Shown: piece by piece, positions 1-8,299 of the stretch
Layout of the letters: each line of letters opens with the position of its first letter
Position numbering within the stretch: position 1 is the stretch's first letter
Assembly (NCBI GenBank): GCA_028280785.1
Contig: JANQLF010000053.1
Coordinates: forward strand, 1-41,690
Origin: Planctomycetota bacterium
GTDB taxonomy: Bacteria > Planctomycetota > UBA11346
Reading direction: 5' to 3'
DNA: 41,690 bases
Made by a program: the position numbers and the translations under genes
Notes under the pieces: model-generated
Seen by the model: the letters and a program-made list of their open reading frames with translations, nothing else
What the model was told of the DNA's origin: nothing
Databases searched by the model: none

Positions 1-2
1 GA

Positions 3-308
3 TGTATTCCAGTTATTCGCACCTCAACTCCGGTTTTAGAATATGAACCAAAGCCTGGTCATATTTGGCAAGAAGCCCATGAACTTGTCGAAAAAATGGA
101 AATTAATTTAGCCGTAGCAGAGGAACGCGATCTCGCCGCCGTCGATGTCTATCGTTATTGGCAAGATCTCGAAAACGATGGTAAACTCCCACTCGAAGAT
201 CTCATGCATGACGCTGTGCACACTAATGCCAAGGGTCATGAATTAGTATTTAAATCGATAGCACCGTTATTTGGGCTAGACGGTTTATTCCCCTGGGAAA
301 GAAAGTAA
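3..308 (+). CDS. SGNH/GDSL-type esterase, C-terminal end (partial)
   Basis: The reading frame is open from the left edge of the window, so this is the last 101 residues of a longer protein. Near its end is the sequence HDAVHTNAKGHELV, which matches the DxxH block (block V) of SGNH hydrolases; this block supplies the catalytic Asp and His. The Ser, Gly and Asn blocks would lie upstream, outside the window. Such enzymes hydrolyse esters, often acetyl groups on carbohydrates, but the substrate cannot be read from this fragment. The gene converges with the decarboxylase operon, and a palindromic repeat lies between them. The family assignment rests on one motif plus its expected position close to the C-terminus. 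Confidence 0.7.
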   Translation, partial: CIPVIRTSTPVLEYEPKPGHIWQEAHELVEKMEINLAVAEERDLAAVDVYRYWQDLENDGKLPLEDLMHDAVHTNAKGHELVFKSIAPLFGLDGLFPWERK

Positions 309-313
309 TTTAT

Positions 314-382
314 TCAACCACAGATAAACACCGAGTTGGCCCAGATTCTTATCTGAGATAATTTGTGTCCATCTGTGGTGGG
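314..382. repeat. Imperfect inverted repeat, copy 1 (AACCACAGAT family)
   Basis: The left arm starts AACCACAGATAAACAC at 316 and the right arm ends GTGTCCATCTGTGGT at 379, which read on the other strand is ACCACAGATGGACAC. The element lies exactly between two convergent genes. A second, similar element occurs at 5373-5456. This looks like a dispersed REP-like palindrome that may also serve as a bidirectional terminator. Confidence 0.65.
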
Positions 383-385
383 AAT

Positions 386-1969
386 TTAGCGGAGGAGGCT
401 GAGCAGAATTCCCGCAGCGACTGCGGAACCGATAACGCCGGCAACATTAGGACCCATGGCGTGCATTAATAAGAAATTACCTTTTCTGTATTTGGCACCC
501 TCATTTTGAGAGACGCGTGCCGCCATCGGTACCGCCGATACACCAGCTGAACCAATCAGTGGATTAATTTTTCCGCCGCTGAGCTTATTCATTATTTTTG
601 CCATAATCACGCCGGCTGCAGTACCAACGATAAATGCAACAATACCGATAAACAGAATACCCAAGGTTTCAGGAATTAAAAATTGATCTGACGACATTTT
701 CATTCCTACCGACAAACCAAGGCCAATCGTTACTAAATTTATTAATTCATTTTGCGCAGCATTCGACAAACGATCAACAACACCACTTTCTTTCATCAGG
801 TTACCCAACATGAGCATGCCGATAAGCGGAACAGCATCCGGCAGGGTCAGAATACACATAATGATAACAACAATTGGGAAAATAATTTTCGCGCGCTTCG
901 ATACTGGCTTTTTCTGTACCATCATGATTTTACGCTCTTCATCATTGGTAAACAAACGCATAATCGGTGGTTGAATGATTGGCACCAAGGCCATGTAAGA
1001 ATAAGCAGCCACTGCAACAGCCCCGAGCAATTCCGGCGCAAGCAAACTCGCAACATAAATCGACGTTGGACCATCCGCACCACCAATAATAGCAATGGCA
1101 CCAGCTTCCTGTAAAGAAAATCCAAAAAAGCACACCGCGATAAAGAAGCTACCAAATATACCAAACTGTGCTGCACCACCTAACAAAGCCATCCATGGAT
1201 TTGCCAAGAGTGGCCCAAAATCAGTTAACGCTCCTACACCTAAAAATATCAAGAGTGGGAAAATAGACGTTTGAATGCCATAGGTGTAAAAATAATAAAG
1301 CACACCTCCTTCTTCGCCCATATTAGCACCAACCGCATTGACAAAAATACAACCGGCAGCAATGGGTACCAATAACAATGGCTCAAAACCTTTCGCTATA
1401 GCCAAATACAGTAAGCCAACGCCAATGGCAATCATCACATAATTACCAAATAAAATCTTATTAAGCCCGCTGCTTTCCCATATTTTCCACAGTCCATCAA
1501 TTATCGAAATATCATCTGTTGTCTCTGTACTTGCACGAGGGATTGAAATGCCACAACTCAGGCAAGTGTTATCGATAAACATCTGCAAACGTTGCTGCAG
1601 ATTCACATGTGGCGCTAATAAAAGATAAACATTTTTAAATTCATCGTCCTGGCGCAAATCAAATCGCAGTGACGTCGAAGCATCTTTATACAGTTCATTG
1701 ACACCAGGATCGCCCCACTGTGAATAATCTGCATCCCGTTTAACATATATTTGCTCAATAGTCGGCACCGCATTAATAACAATATGCTGTTCGGTTGATA
1801 CTGCTGCATTCCAAGCAAACAATAATTGTTCTGCCATTACTAAATCAGCAGGCAAATACACTAGGTGCTTATCACTACGTTGATCTGGCAAACTCGGTAA
1901 ACTGACAGATGCAGCATGCATAAACGGCATACTGCTCAACATTAAAAAAAGAACGAAGCAGCGTATCAA
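386..1969 (-). CDS. oadB: Na+-translocating decarboxylase beta subunit with extra N-terminal domain
   Basis: This is the integral-membrane subunit of a biotin-dependent Na+-pumping decarboxylase (oxaloacetate or related acid). It would decarboxylate carboxybiotin and export Na+. Residues about 158-527 match the family. The GGADGPTS motif carries the conserved Asp (D299), and [10 protein letters not shown] carries the Asn and Ser (N469, S478) known to be involved in Na+ binding in Klebsiella OadB. Typical OadB has about 430 residues; this one has 527. The surplus is a signal-like hydrophobic start (1-19) and a soluble segment (20-157) with a TCLSCG pair. The start is TTG, supported by an AGGA ribosome site overlapping the oadA stop codon 9 nt upstream. 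It is the last gene of oadGAB. Confidence 0.9.
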   Translation of the reverse strand: MIRCFVLFLMLSSMPFMHAASVSLPSLPDQRSDKHLVYLPADLVMAEQLLFAWNAAVSTEQHIVINAVPTIEQIYVKRDADYSQWGDPGVNELYKDASTSLRFDLRQDDEFKNVYLLLAPHVNLQQRLQMFIDNTCLSCGISIPRASTETTDDISIIDGLWKIWESSGLNKILFGNYVMIAIGVGLLYLAIAKGFEPLLLVPIAAGCIFVNAVGANMGEEGGVLYYFYTYGIQTSIFPLLIFLGVGALTDFGPLLANPWMALLGGAAQFGIFGSFFIAVCFFGFSLQEAGAIAIIGGADGPTSIYVASLLAPELLGAVAVAAYSYMALVPIIQPPIMRLFTNDEERKIMMVQKKPVSKRAKIIFPIVVIIMCILTLPDAVPLIGMLMLGNLMKESGVVDRLSNAAQNELINLVTIGLGLSVGMKMSSDQFLIPETLGILFIGIVAFIVGTAAGVIMAKIMNKLSGGKINPLIGSAGVSAVPMAARVSQNEGAKYRKGNFLLMHAMGPNVAGVIGSAVAAGILLSLLR

Positions 1970-1978
1970 CTGTCTATC

Positions 1979-3739
1979 CTAACCAATATACGCCAACACA
2001 TCGCCAACCTGAACGCTATCACCTTCACGTACAGCAAAGCTTACTATTTTACCTGCGGTACCAGCAACCACTTCTGTTTCCATTTTCATTGCTTCGAGTA
2101 CCAAAACACACTCATCCGCTTTTACACTGTCGCCCTCTTGTTTTTCCAAGCGCAAAATCGTTCCAGCCAAAGATGCATTCAACGGTTCACCAGGACCCGT
2201 ACTTGGCACCACTTCTGTGCTAGGTCGTGCACTGGAAATACGTGGTGAGCCGCCTTTTCCTGGCAAAACCGCTACATCATACGATTGGCCATTAACCGAT
2301 ATGGTATAATTACGTGGACCAGTGGTCGCGACCGATGCAGCAGCGGCTGCTTTTTGTTGTTCTGGATCCTTGCCTAAATTTTTCGCACCCTGCGGTCGTG
2401 ATTTGAAAAACTTCGGTGCCACTTGTGGAAATAATGCCATGGTCAAGACGTCTTCGTCACTTCCATTAAATCCTTCGAGTTTCGACGCTTCTTCTTTGAG
2501 GGTTTCAAATTCGGATTCTAATTTATCGGCTGGTCGACAGGTTATTGCCTCTTTACCAGATTGCTCAGCTGCAATTTTTACAATATCAGGATTATAATCT
2601 GTGGTTGTTTTACCATAATAACCAAGCATCAAATCTTGAAATTCACCGGTCATGCGTTTGTAACGGCCCATCATCACATTAAAGACGGCCTGGGTGCCAA
2701 CAATTTGTGATGACGGCGTTACCAATGGCGGGTAGCCTGCATCCTTGCGCACTTTCGGCACTTCCTCGAGTACTTCATTTATGCGATCAGCAGCACCCTG
2801 CTCTTTTAATTGGCTTTCCATATTCGACAACATACCGCCAGGGATTTGGCTGCGGAAAATTGATGTCTTCACACCGGTAAATGCCGTTAGGAATTCTGCA
2901 TAACGCTTTTTAACGCCAGCAAAATAATCGCTAACTTTTTCAACGCGATCTAAATCAATACCGTGGGTAAATCCTGTGCCTTCTAACATTTCACAAAATG
3001 ATTCAGTTGGATTATGACCGGTTCCCAAACTCATTGATGAAACCGCAGTGTCAGCATTGTCCAACCCACCTTCAATAGCTTTCATCAAACTAACTAAGGT
3101 CACACCAGTCGTTGCGTGCACATGCATATGCACCCGCATATCCTCACCACAGGCTTCTTTAATACCCTTAACGAGATCATATGCGGCTTGCGGTTTAATC
3201 AGTGCCGCCATGTCCTTAATGCAGATTGAATTTGCACCCATATTTTTAAGTTGTTTGGCCAAATCGACGTAAGCCTCGACAGTATGCACAGGACTCACGG
3301 TATAGGAAATCGTGCCCTGCGCATGTTTACCAGCTTTAACAACAGCAGTCATCGCTCGTTCTAAATTGCGCGGATCATTTAGTGCATCGAAAACCCGAAA
3401 AACATCCATGCCATTTTCTGCGGCTTTATCGACAAAGCGATCAACAACATCGTCAGCATAATGACGATAGCCTAATAAATTCTGCGCACGCAATAACATT
3501 TGCAGCGGGGTTTTGCTAATATGTTTTTTAAAGGTGCGTAAACGCTCCCACGGGTCTTCATTTAAAAAACGGATACACGCATCAAACGTTGCACCACCCC
3601 AGCATTCAAGTGACCAATAACCAGCGTTGTCTAAATCTTCGAGCGCCGGAATCATGTCTTCCAAGGCCATACGCGTCGCCATCAAACTTTGGTGTGCATC
3701 ACGTAATATTAGATCAGTTACTTCAATTTTTTTAACCAT
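1979..3739 (-). CDS. oadA: Decarboxylase/carboxyltransferase alpha subunit, biotinylated
   Basis: This is the cytoplasmic carboxyltransferase subunit that moves CO2 from an oxo-acid, probably oxaloacetate, to its own biotin. The N-terminal TIM barrel has the metal-binding Asp in RDAHQS (D14), the carboxylatable Lys in CIKDMA (K175) and the metal His pair in HMHVHATTG (H206, H208). A variable linker rich in Ala and Pro (about 455-520) leads to a C-terminal biotinyl domain with VLEAMKMETE, in which K552 is the biotin site. The 586-residue length matches Klebsiella OadA (about 595). Gaps to the neighbouring subunit genes are 9 nt on each side. A pyruvate carboxylase B subunit has a similar layout, but the adjacent beta and gamma genes favour the Na+ pump. 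Confidence 0.93.
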   Translation of the reverse strand: MVKKIEVTDLILRDAHQSLMATRMALEDMIPALEDLDNAGYWSLECWGGATFDACIRFLNEDPWERLRTFKKHISKTPLQMLLRAQNLLGYRHYADDVVDRFVDKAAENGMDVFRVFDALNDPRNLERAMTAVVKAGKHAQGTISYTVSPVHTVEAYVDLAKQLKNMGANSICIKDMAALIKPQAAYDLVKGIKEACGEDMRVHMHVHATTGVTLVSLMKAIEGGLDNADTAVSSMSLGTGHNPTESFCEMLEGTGFTHGIDLDRVEKVSDYFAGVKKRYAEFLTAFTGVKTSIFRSQIPGGMLSNMESQLKEQGAADRINEVLEEVPKVRKDAGYPPLVTPSSQIVGTQAVFNVMMGRYKRMTGEFQDLMLGYYGKTTTDYNPDIVKIAAEQSGKEAITCRPADKLESEFETLKEEASKLEGFNGSDEDVLTMALFPQVAPKFFKSRPQGAKNLGKDPEQQKAAAAASVATTGPRNYTISVNGQSYDVAVLPGKGGSPRISSARPSTEVVPSTGPGEPLNASLAGTILRLEKQEGDSVKADECVLVLEAMKMETEVVAGTAGKIVSFAVREGDSVQVGDVLAYIG

Positions 3740-3748
3740 GTGAGAGAC

Positions 3749-3997
3749 CTAGGCTTTCGGAGACTGAATATCTTTTTCATAAGTTTCGACGGCCGCTTGG
3801 AGCACAGCAATAATGCTTTCATCAACACCACCGGCAACTACAGGTGCGTTCACCTTCTTTGCGCTTGGCACATTTAATTCTTTTGCCGTAGGTGGCAGAC
3901 AGCGACTGATAAGTGTCATGACCAAGACTAGAACGAAGAGAAAAAGGAAAACTCCGCCCATACCTAGCACCAAGATCAGAACTGCATTTGCAATCAT
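3749..3997 (-). CDS. oadG: Decarboxylase gamma subunit
   Basis: This 82-residue protein has one N-terminal membrane helix (about 4-28) followed by a short polar, Ala/Val/Pro-containing tail. That is the usual form of OadG, which anchors the alpha subunit to the beta subunit and helps assemble the pump. I chose ATG at 3997 rather than the GTG two codons upstream because an AGAGGTG ribosome site sits just ahead of this ATG. It is the first gene of oadGAB. Sequence conservation in this family is weak, so the call relies largely on size, topology and position. Confidence 0.85.
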   Translation of the reverse strand: MIANAVLILVLGMGGVFLFLFVLVLVMTLISRCLPPTAKELNVPSAKKVNAPVVAGGVDESIIAVLQAAVETYEKDIQSPKA

Positions 3998-4086
3998 GCA
4001 CACCTCTTGTGGTCAGCGTCTCATGCTAGAGAAAAGCACTGGCACAGCAAGGGTGTTCGAAGTAATCAATTTTTAGAAACACTTAC

Positions 4087-4114
4087 AGTATAGACATTTA
4101 TGTGCAGTCGTCAT
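4087..4114 (-). promoter_or_regulatory. Candidate promoter for oadGAB
   Basis: Read on the minus strand, ATGACG (-35-like, 4109-4114) is followed after 16 nt by TATACT (-10, 4087-4092). It lies about 90 nt upstream of the oadG start, in the only gap ahead of the operon. The -10 box is good and the -35 box is weak. Confidence 0.35.
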
Positions 4115-5313
4115 GACTGCGACTTGGCCTCAATCCACTTAGTCATGTAATAGCTGCTTTTCATTTGTTGTAACTGCAACATAGCTCCAACAGGATTCTG
4201 GCGACGGTGCTCAGCTAATTGTTTATAAATTGTTTGAATCCGTTCTATCAATGTCGCTTGGTGCTGCTGTGCATTAAAGCGTTCTTGTAAAATCTCATAG
4301 CCTTTCGTCTGTGAGGCCAACCACGCCTTCGGGTTTTGATAAAGCATAAAGGCAAAGGCTGCTATTTCTGTTGCTGACTCAGCAAAATGATCAGCTTCAA
4401 ACATGCCTTCAGCACCAACTGACGTCGTTATGCAGGGTGTGCCTGCCATAAAGGCGTCGGCAATTTTCCCTTTTATCCCTGCACCAAATCGCAAAGGCGC
4501 TAAGGCAACACGATATTGCTCAGTACACTCGATTGCATCATCACAACGACCCTTCACCAAAAAACCCTGGGCTTTATCTTCCAGCTGAGTGTGTGCATCC
4601 TTAGCGTAAGCACCATAAATGTGGCATTCAGCCGTAGGCAACTGTTGGCGAATAAGCGGCCATATTTCTTTTTTCAGCCATTTCACCGCATCAACATTCG
4701 GTGGATGTAAAAAATTACCAATATGCATAAAATGCTGACGCTCTTCGAATGATTTTTCTGATCTACTCCACGCGTCAGCAGCAATCATAAATGGTACATG
4801 TTGAATAAGTTGTTCAGGAACCGTGAATTCAGATTGGAGCAATTGATGCTCATAAGAAGAAATCAACAAGGTCAGGTCACTGCGAAAAATACTTGCCAAT
4901 TCGCGTTTCATATCATCTGTGAATAAATCTATTCCCACATTTTTCTCAAAGGCAATCTGACGAGCACGACGCAGAAAATGCAAGTCACTGGTGTCCAAAA
5001 CTCGCATCGCATCTGGACATTGCTCAGCGACGCGCATCGCAAATTGCTCTTCTAACATAAAACGATCAAAAATAACGATATGCGGATTTTCATTTTTGAT
5101 AAAATCATCAAAACTACTATTGTTTAATGCTACTGATTGCTCGCGAATACCTAATCCCGCCAAATCAGCGCTATATTCATTTTTATCCGCCGTTGCACAA
5201 AAACACAGCTCCCAGCCGGCACTCTTACACGCAGCCAGGATCTCCATCACCCGCGTCCCCGCTGCAGATGAAGTCGGCTCTGGCCACACGCTGCTGAGAT
5301 AAACCACTTTCAT
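4111..5313 (-). CDS. Glycosyltransferase, GT4-like fold
   Basis: This 400-residue protein with no signal peptide or membrane helix has the two-lobed layout of GT-B glycosyltransferases. The N-terminal lobe begins MKVVYLSSVWPEPTSSAAG. The C-terminal lobe contains FGAGIKGKIADAFMAGTPCI, the region that binds the nucleotide-sugar donor in family 4-type enzymes, followed by TTSVGAEGM. It would add a sugar to a surface glycan or glycoconjugate; donor and acceptor cannot be predicted. It is downstream of the EamA transporter on the same strand, separated by a repeat element, so it may be transcribed separately. No clear ribosome site precedes its ATG. Confidence 0.75.
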   Translation of the reverse strand: MKVVYLSSVWPEPTSSAAGTRVMEILAACKSAGWELCFCATADKNEYSADLAGLGIREQSVALNNSSFDDFIKNENPHIVIFDRFMLEEQFAMRVAEQCPDAMRVLDTSDLHFLRRARQIAFEKNVGIDLFTDDMKRELASIFRSDLTLLISSYEHQLLQSEFTVPEQLIQHVPFMIAADAWSRSEKSFEERQHFMHIGNFLHPPNVDAVKWLKKEIWPLIRQQLPTAECHIYGAYAKDAHTQLEDKAQGFLVKGRCDDAIECTEQYRVALAPLRFGAGIKGKIADAFMAGTPCITTSVGAEGMFEADHFAESATEIAAFAFMLYQNPKAWLASQTKGYEILQERFNAQQHQATLIERIQTIYKQLAEHRRQNPVGAMLQLQQMKSSYYMTKWIEAKSQS

Positions 5314-5372
5314 AGTAAGTACTTAATAGCCGAACCATTACTTATCAAGAGAACAGTTGCTAATATTATTTC

Positions 5373-5456
5373 AACCACAGATAAACATGATATGCACAGA
5401 TAAAAATCTAATAGCTTTATATAATTATCTGTGCTCGTCAGAGTCCATCCGTGGTT
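5373..5456. repeat. Imperfect inverted repeat, copy 2 (AACCACAGAT family)
   Basis: Two arms of about 31-32 nt (5373-5404 and 5425-5456) are inverted with respect to each other. Both read AACCAC-GAT--AC at the outer end and GCACAGATAA at the inner end, with a loop of about 20 nt. The right arm overlaps the 3' end of the EamA transporter gene and supplies its stop codon. It is related to the element at 314-382. Confidence 0.75.
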
Positions 5457-6330
5457 CCTTATTTTTCTTAGCGCCGATAACACTTTGATAAGCAACGCCA
5501 GTTAAAACGAGGGCAACACCGATATATTCAACCCCCTTTATCTCTAATCCTAAACAAAAAACATCTAAAGCGTAGGCAACTATAGGACCGAGTAGACCAA
5601 GCATCGAAACGGTAATTAATGACAGTCGCTCTAAAGCCCAAAACCATACGAAATAAGCAAAACCCGTATTAACGAATGCCATAAAGATCATTGCATATAA
5701 CGGTGCATTTTCGACGCCAGATTTTTCGAACATAAAACTCGGGCACGGACCATCGATAATAAAAGCCAGTGGTAAAATCATTAAACTGCCAAGTAATAAC
5801 TGCCACGCTGTGTAAGCACCTAAATTATTGTCCATGACACCCCATTTTTCGAGCAGAACCGTTCCAACGGTAAATAAAATAACTGCGACGAAACTACTTA
5901 ATAAACCCCACGAATTGATATGCGGCTCGAAAACCACTAAGGAAATGCCCAGCACGCCCAAAGAAATTGCCAACCATGTTTGCCACTTCGGCTTGCGGCC
6001 CAACCAGAACCACACGAGTAGTGCCAAAAAAATTGGCTGAAAGGCAACCAACATGGTGCCCAAACCCCCTGGTAACAAATAAGCAGAAATAAACAATGCC
6101 GGAAAAAATAAACCAACATTACAAGCACTTAATATTAATATCTTCCACCACCACTCACCGCGTGGTAATTTGCGGATCGCTAATACCCAAATAAGCCCGA
6201 TTGGAAAAGCCCGCCAAAAACCTATCCAAAAAGCTGCCTTTTCGGGTAGAAATTCAGTTGTAACAAAAAACGTAGTACCCCAAGCGACCGGTGCTAAGGC
6301 AGCGATCAAAATTATGAGTATTTGGGGCAT
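5425..6330 (-). CDS. EamA/DMT-family transporter
   Basis: This very hydrophobic protein of 301 residues has about ten membrane helices and two internally related halves, the hallmark of EamA (drug/metabolite transporter) proteins. The first helix carries APVAWGTTFFVTTEFLP, typical of the PecM/YedA-like branch. It probably exports a small metabolite such as an amino acid; the substrate is unknown. Its ATG directly follows the rpiB stop codon, so the two are translated in tandem. The last dozen residues (NKEPRMDSDEHR) are encoded by the right arm of the palindromic repeat, so the present C-terminus was probably created by insertion of that element. Confidence 0.85.
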   Translation of the reverse strand: MPQILIILIAALAPVAWGTTFFVTTEFLPEKAAFWIGFWRAFPIGLIWVLAIRKLPRGEWWWKILILSACNVGLFFPALFISAYLLPGGLGTMLVAFQPIFLALLVWFWLGRKPKWQTWLAISLGVLGISLVVFEPHINSWGLLSSFVAVILFTVGTVLLEKWGVMDNNLGAYTAWQLLLGSLMILPLAFIIDGPCPSFMFEKSGVENAPLYAMIFMAFVNTGFAYFVWFWALERLSLITVSMLGLLGPIVAYALDVFCLGLEIKGVEYIGVALVLTGVAYQSVIGAKKNKEPRMDSDEHR

Positions 6331-6765
6331 CTAGGAATAATCGTCTATCTTCGCTATTCGTGGCTCGTGACGACCACCTTCAAACGGCTCTTCTAACCAT
6401 ATATCAACTAATTTTAATGCGGTTTCTTCGCTCACCGTACGTTCACCAAGGGCTAAACCATTGGCGTTATTATGACCGCGCGCCCACACCGCCGTTTGTT
6501 CATCATAGACCACTGCACAGCGCACGCCTTTGACCCGGTTGGCAACCATCGCTTCACCGTTTCCAGAACCACCCAACACAATGCAACGTTCCGCCTCACC
6601 GTTGGCAACAGCTTGCGCCGCTGGTCCACAAAAATCGGGGTAATCGCAACGCTCAGCAGCGTCCGTTCCCTTATCGATAACGTCATGGCCAAGTTTAATT
6701 AAATGCGCTTTAATTGCTTCTTTATAATTATAACCGGCATGGTCGCTAGCGATGGCGATTTTCAT
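6331..6765 (-). CDS. rpiB: Ribose-5-phosphate isomerase B (Glu-type)
   Basis: This enzyme interconverts ribose-5-phosphate and ribulose-5-phosphate. The RpiB/LacAB fold is clear: SDHAG near the N-terminus (H9) and GHNNANGLALGER for phosphate and sugar binding. The active-site loop reads GGSGNGEAMVANRV. E. coli-type enzymes have a catalytic Cys just before this loop, whereas the mycobacterial type has GGSGNGE and uses the Glu as base; E71 fits the latter. The 144-residue length is normal. A strong AGGAG ribosome site lies 7 nt ahead of the ATG. It sits 11 nt after gnd, whose product ribulose-5-phosphate is its substrate. Confidence 0.92.
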   Translation of the reverse strand: MKIAIASDHAGYNYKEAIKAHLIKLGHDVIDKGTDAAERCDYPDFCGPAAQAVANGEAERCIVLGGSGNGEAMVANRVKGVRCAVVYDEQTAVWARGHNNANGLALGERTVSEETALKLVDIWLEEPFEGGRHEPRIAKIDDYS

Positions 6766-6776
6766 GGACGACTCCT

Positions 6777-8231
6777 TTAGGCGTTATAGGTACTGGACGC
6801 AACGTCACCGCCGGTACCAGTCCAGTTGGTATGGAAATATTCACCACGATCTTTATCAGTGCGCTCGTAAGTATGCGCACCAAAATAATCACGTTGTGCT
6901 TGTAATAAATTCGCTGGTAAAACCGCATGACGGTAACCATCGTAAAACGCTAATGCCGTTGAGAATGCCGGCGTTGGAATACCATTCATCGCACCAAGCG
7001 CTACAACTTGACGCCATGCATCCTGACAATCATTAATAGCAGTCATAAAGAAATCATCGAGCAATAAACTTTCGAGCTCAGGATTCTTATCAAAGGCTTC
7101 TTTAATTTTGCCCAAGAAACGGCTGCGAATAATACAACCACCACGCCACATCAACGCGATGCCACCGTTGTTTAATTTCCAACCATATTCTTTCGCTGCT
7201 TCACGTAGCAACATGTAGCCTTGGGCATAGCTGATAATTTTTGATGCATACAAGGCTTTGCGAATTTGTTCAACGATTGCGGCGCGATCACCATCAAATT
7301 TCGCCGTTGGACCAGTTAACACTTTTGCTGCCTCAACGCGCTCATCTTTTTGCGCTGATAAACAACGACTGAATACTGCCTCACCAATTAAGGTAACCGG
7401 CAGGCCTAGTTCTAAGCTAGAATCAACAGTCCATTTACCAGTACCCTTTTGTCCGGCCTTATCCAATATTTTTTCAACTAAGGGTGAACCGTCTTCATCT
7501 TTAAAGGCCAAAATGTCTTTGGTAATTTCGATTAAATAACTATCCAAGTCACCTTGGTTCCAATCATTAAAGACCGCTGACATTTCATCCGCAGTCATAC
7601 CAAGGCCATCTTTCATTAAATGATAGGCTTCACAAATTAATTGCATATCACCGTATTCGATACCGTTGTGCACCATTTTCACGTAGTGACCAGCACCGCC
7701 GTCACCAACCCAATCGCAGCATGGTTCATCATCTGATTTGGCAGAAACGTCTTGAAAAATATCTTTCACATGTGGCCATGCTTCTGGGTCACCACCTGGC
7801 ATAATCGAAGGGCCAAAGCGCGCACCTTCTTCACCACCAGATACACCAGTACCGATAAAGCGAATGCCTTTTTCTTTTAATTCTTTGTAACGACGCTCGG
7901 AATCAGGGTAATGACTGTTACCGCCGTCGATGATAATATCGCCTTCTTCTAAATGCGGCAAAACTTGCTCAATAAATGCATCAACCGCTGCACCAGCTTT
8001 GACCAACATCATAACGCGACGTGGGCGCTTTAATTTAGCAACCATTTCTTCAACAGAGTGGGCACCAACGATATTTGTACCTTTTGCAGAACCGTTCAAA
8101 AAGTCGTCCACTTTGCTCACGGTGCGGTTATAGGCGACCACGGTGTAGCCATGGTCATTCATGTTCAAAATCAGGTTTTGACCCATCACGGCCAAACCAA
8201 TAAGTGCGATATCTGCTGTTCCCTCAGTCAT
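6777..8231 (-). CDS. gnd: 6-phosphogluconate dehydrogenase, decarboxylating
   Basis: It oxidises 6-phosphogluconate to ribulose-5-phosphate with release of CO2 and formation of NADPH. The Rossmann domain has IALIGLAVMGQNL. The substrate-binding signatures GGNSHYPDSERR, GVSGGEEGARFGPS and KMVHNGIEYGDMQ are intact, and the C-terminal tail (about 450-484) is of the long dimer-clasping kind. I chose ATG 8231 (484 residues) over an upstream start because GGAAGG lies 6 nt ahead of it and the Rossmann fold begins seven residues later. It leads a gnd-rpiB-eamA operon. Confidence 0.95.
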   Translation of the reverse strand: MTEGTADIALIGLAVMGQNLILNMNDHGYTVVAYNRTVSKVDDFLNGSAKGTNIVGAHSVEEMVAKLKRPRRVMMLVKAGAAVDAFIEQVLPHLEEGDIIIDGGNSHYPDSERRYKELKEKGIRFIGTGVSGGEEGARFGPSIMPGGDPEAWPHVKDIFQDVSAKSDDEPCCDWVGDGGAGHYVKMVHNGIEYGDMQLICEAYHLMKDGLGMTADEMSAVFNDWNQGDLDSYLIEITKDILAFKDEDGSPLVEKILDKAGQKGTGKWTVDSSLELGLPVTLIGEAVFSRCLSAQKDERVEAAKVLTGPTAKFDGDRAAIVEQIRKALYASKIISYAQGYMLLREAAKEYGWKLNNGGIALMWRGGCIIRSRFLGKIKEAFDKNPELESLLLDDFFMTAINDCQDAWRQVVALGAMNGIPTPAFSTALAFYDGYRHAVLPANLLQAQRDYFGAHTYERTDKDRGEYFHTNWTGTGGDVASSTYNA

Positions 8232-8299
8232 TGACGTCCTTCCCAATATAATTGAGCAGGACCCTAAATGCTCATTGAGCAGGGACAAGCGTAGCGGAA

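Noticed and set aside
752..1114. Plus-strand open frame of 120 codons inside oadB
   Set aside because: It lies antisense to a well-supported gene, has an odd composition rich in Asn, His and Arg, and lacks any family feature.
5310..5495. Short minus-strand open frame over the repeat at the EamA gene end
   Set aside because: It is mostly repeat sequence and overlaps the transporter frame; no coding signals.
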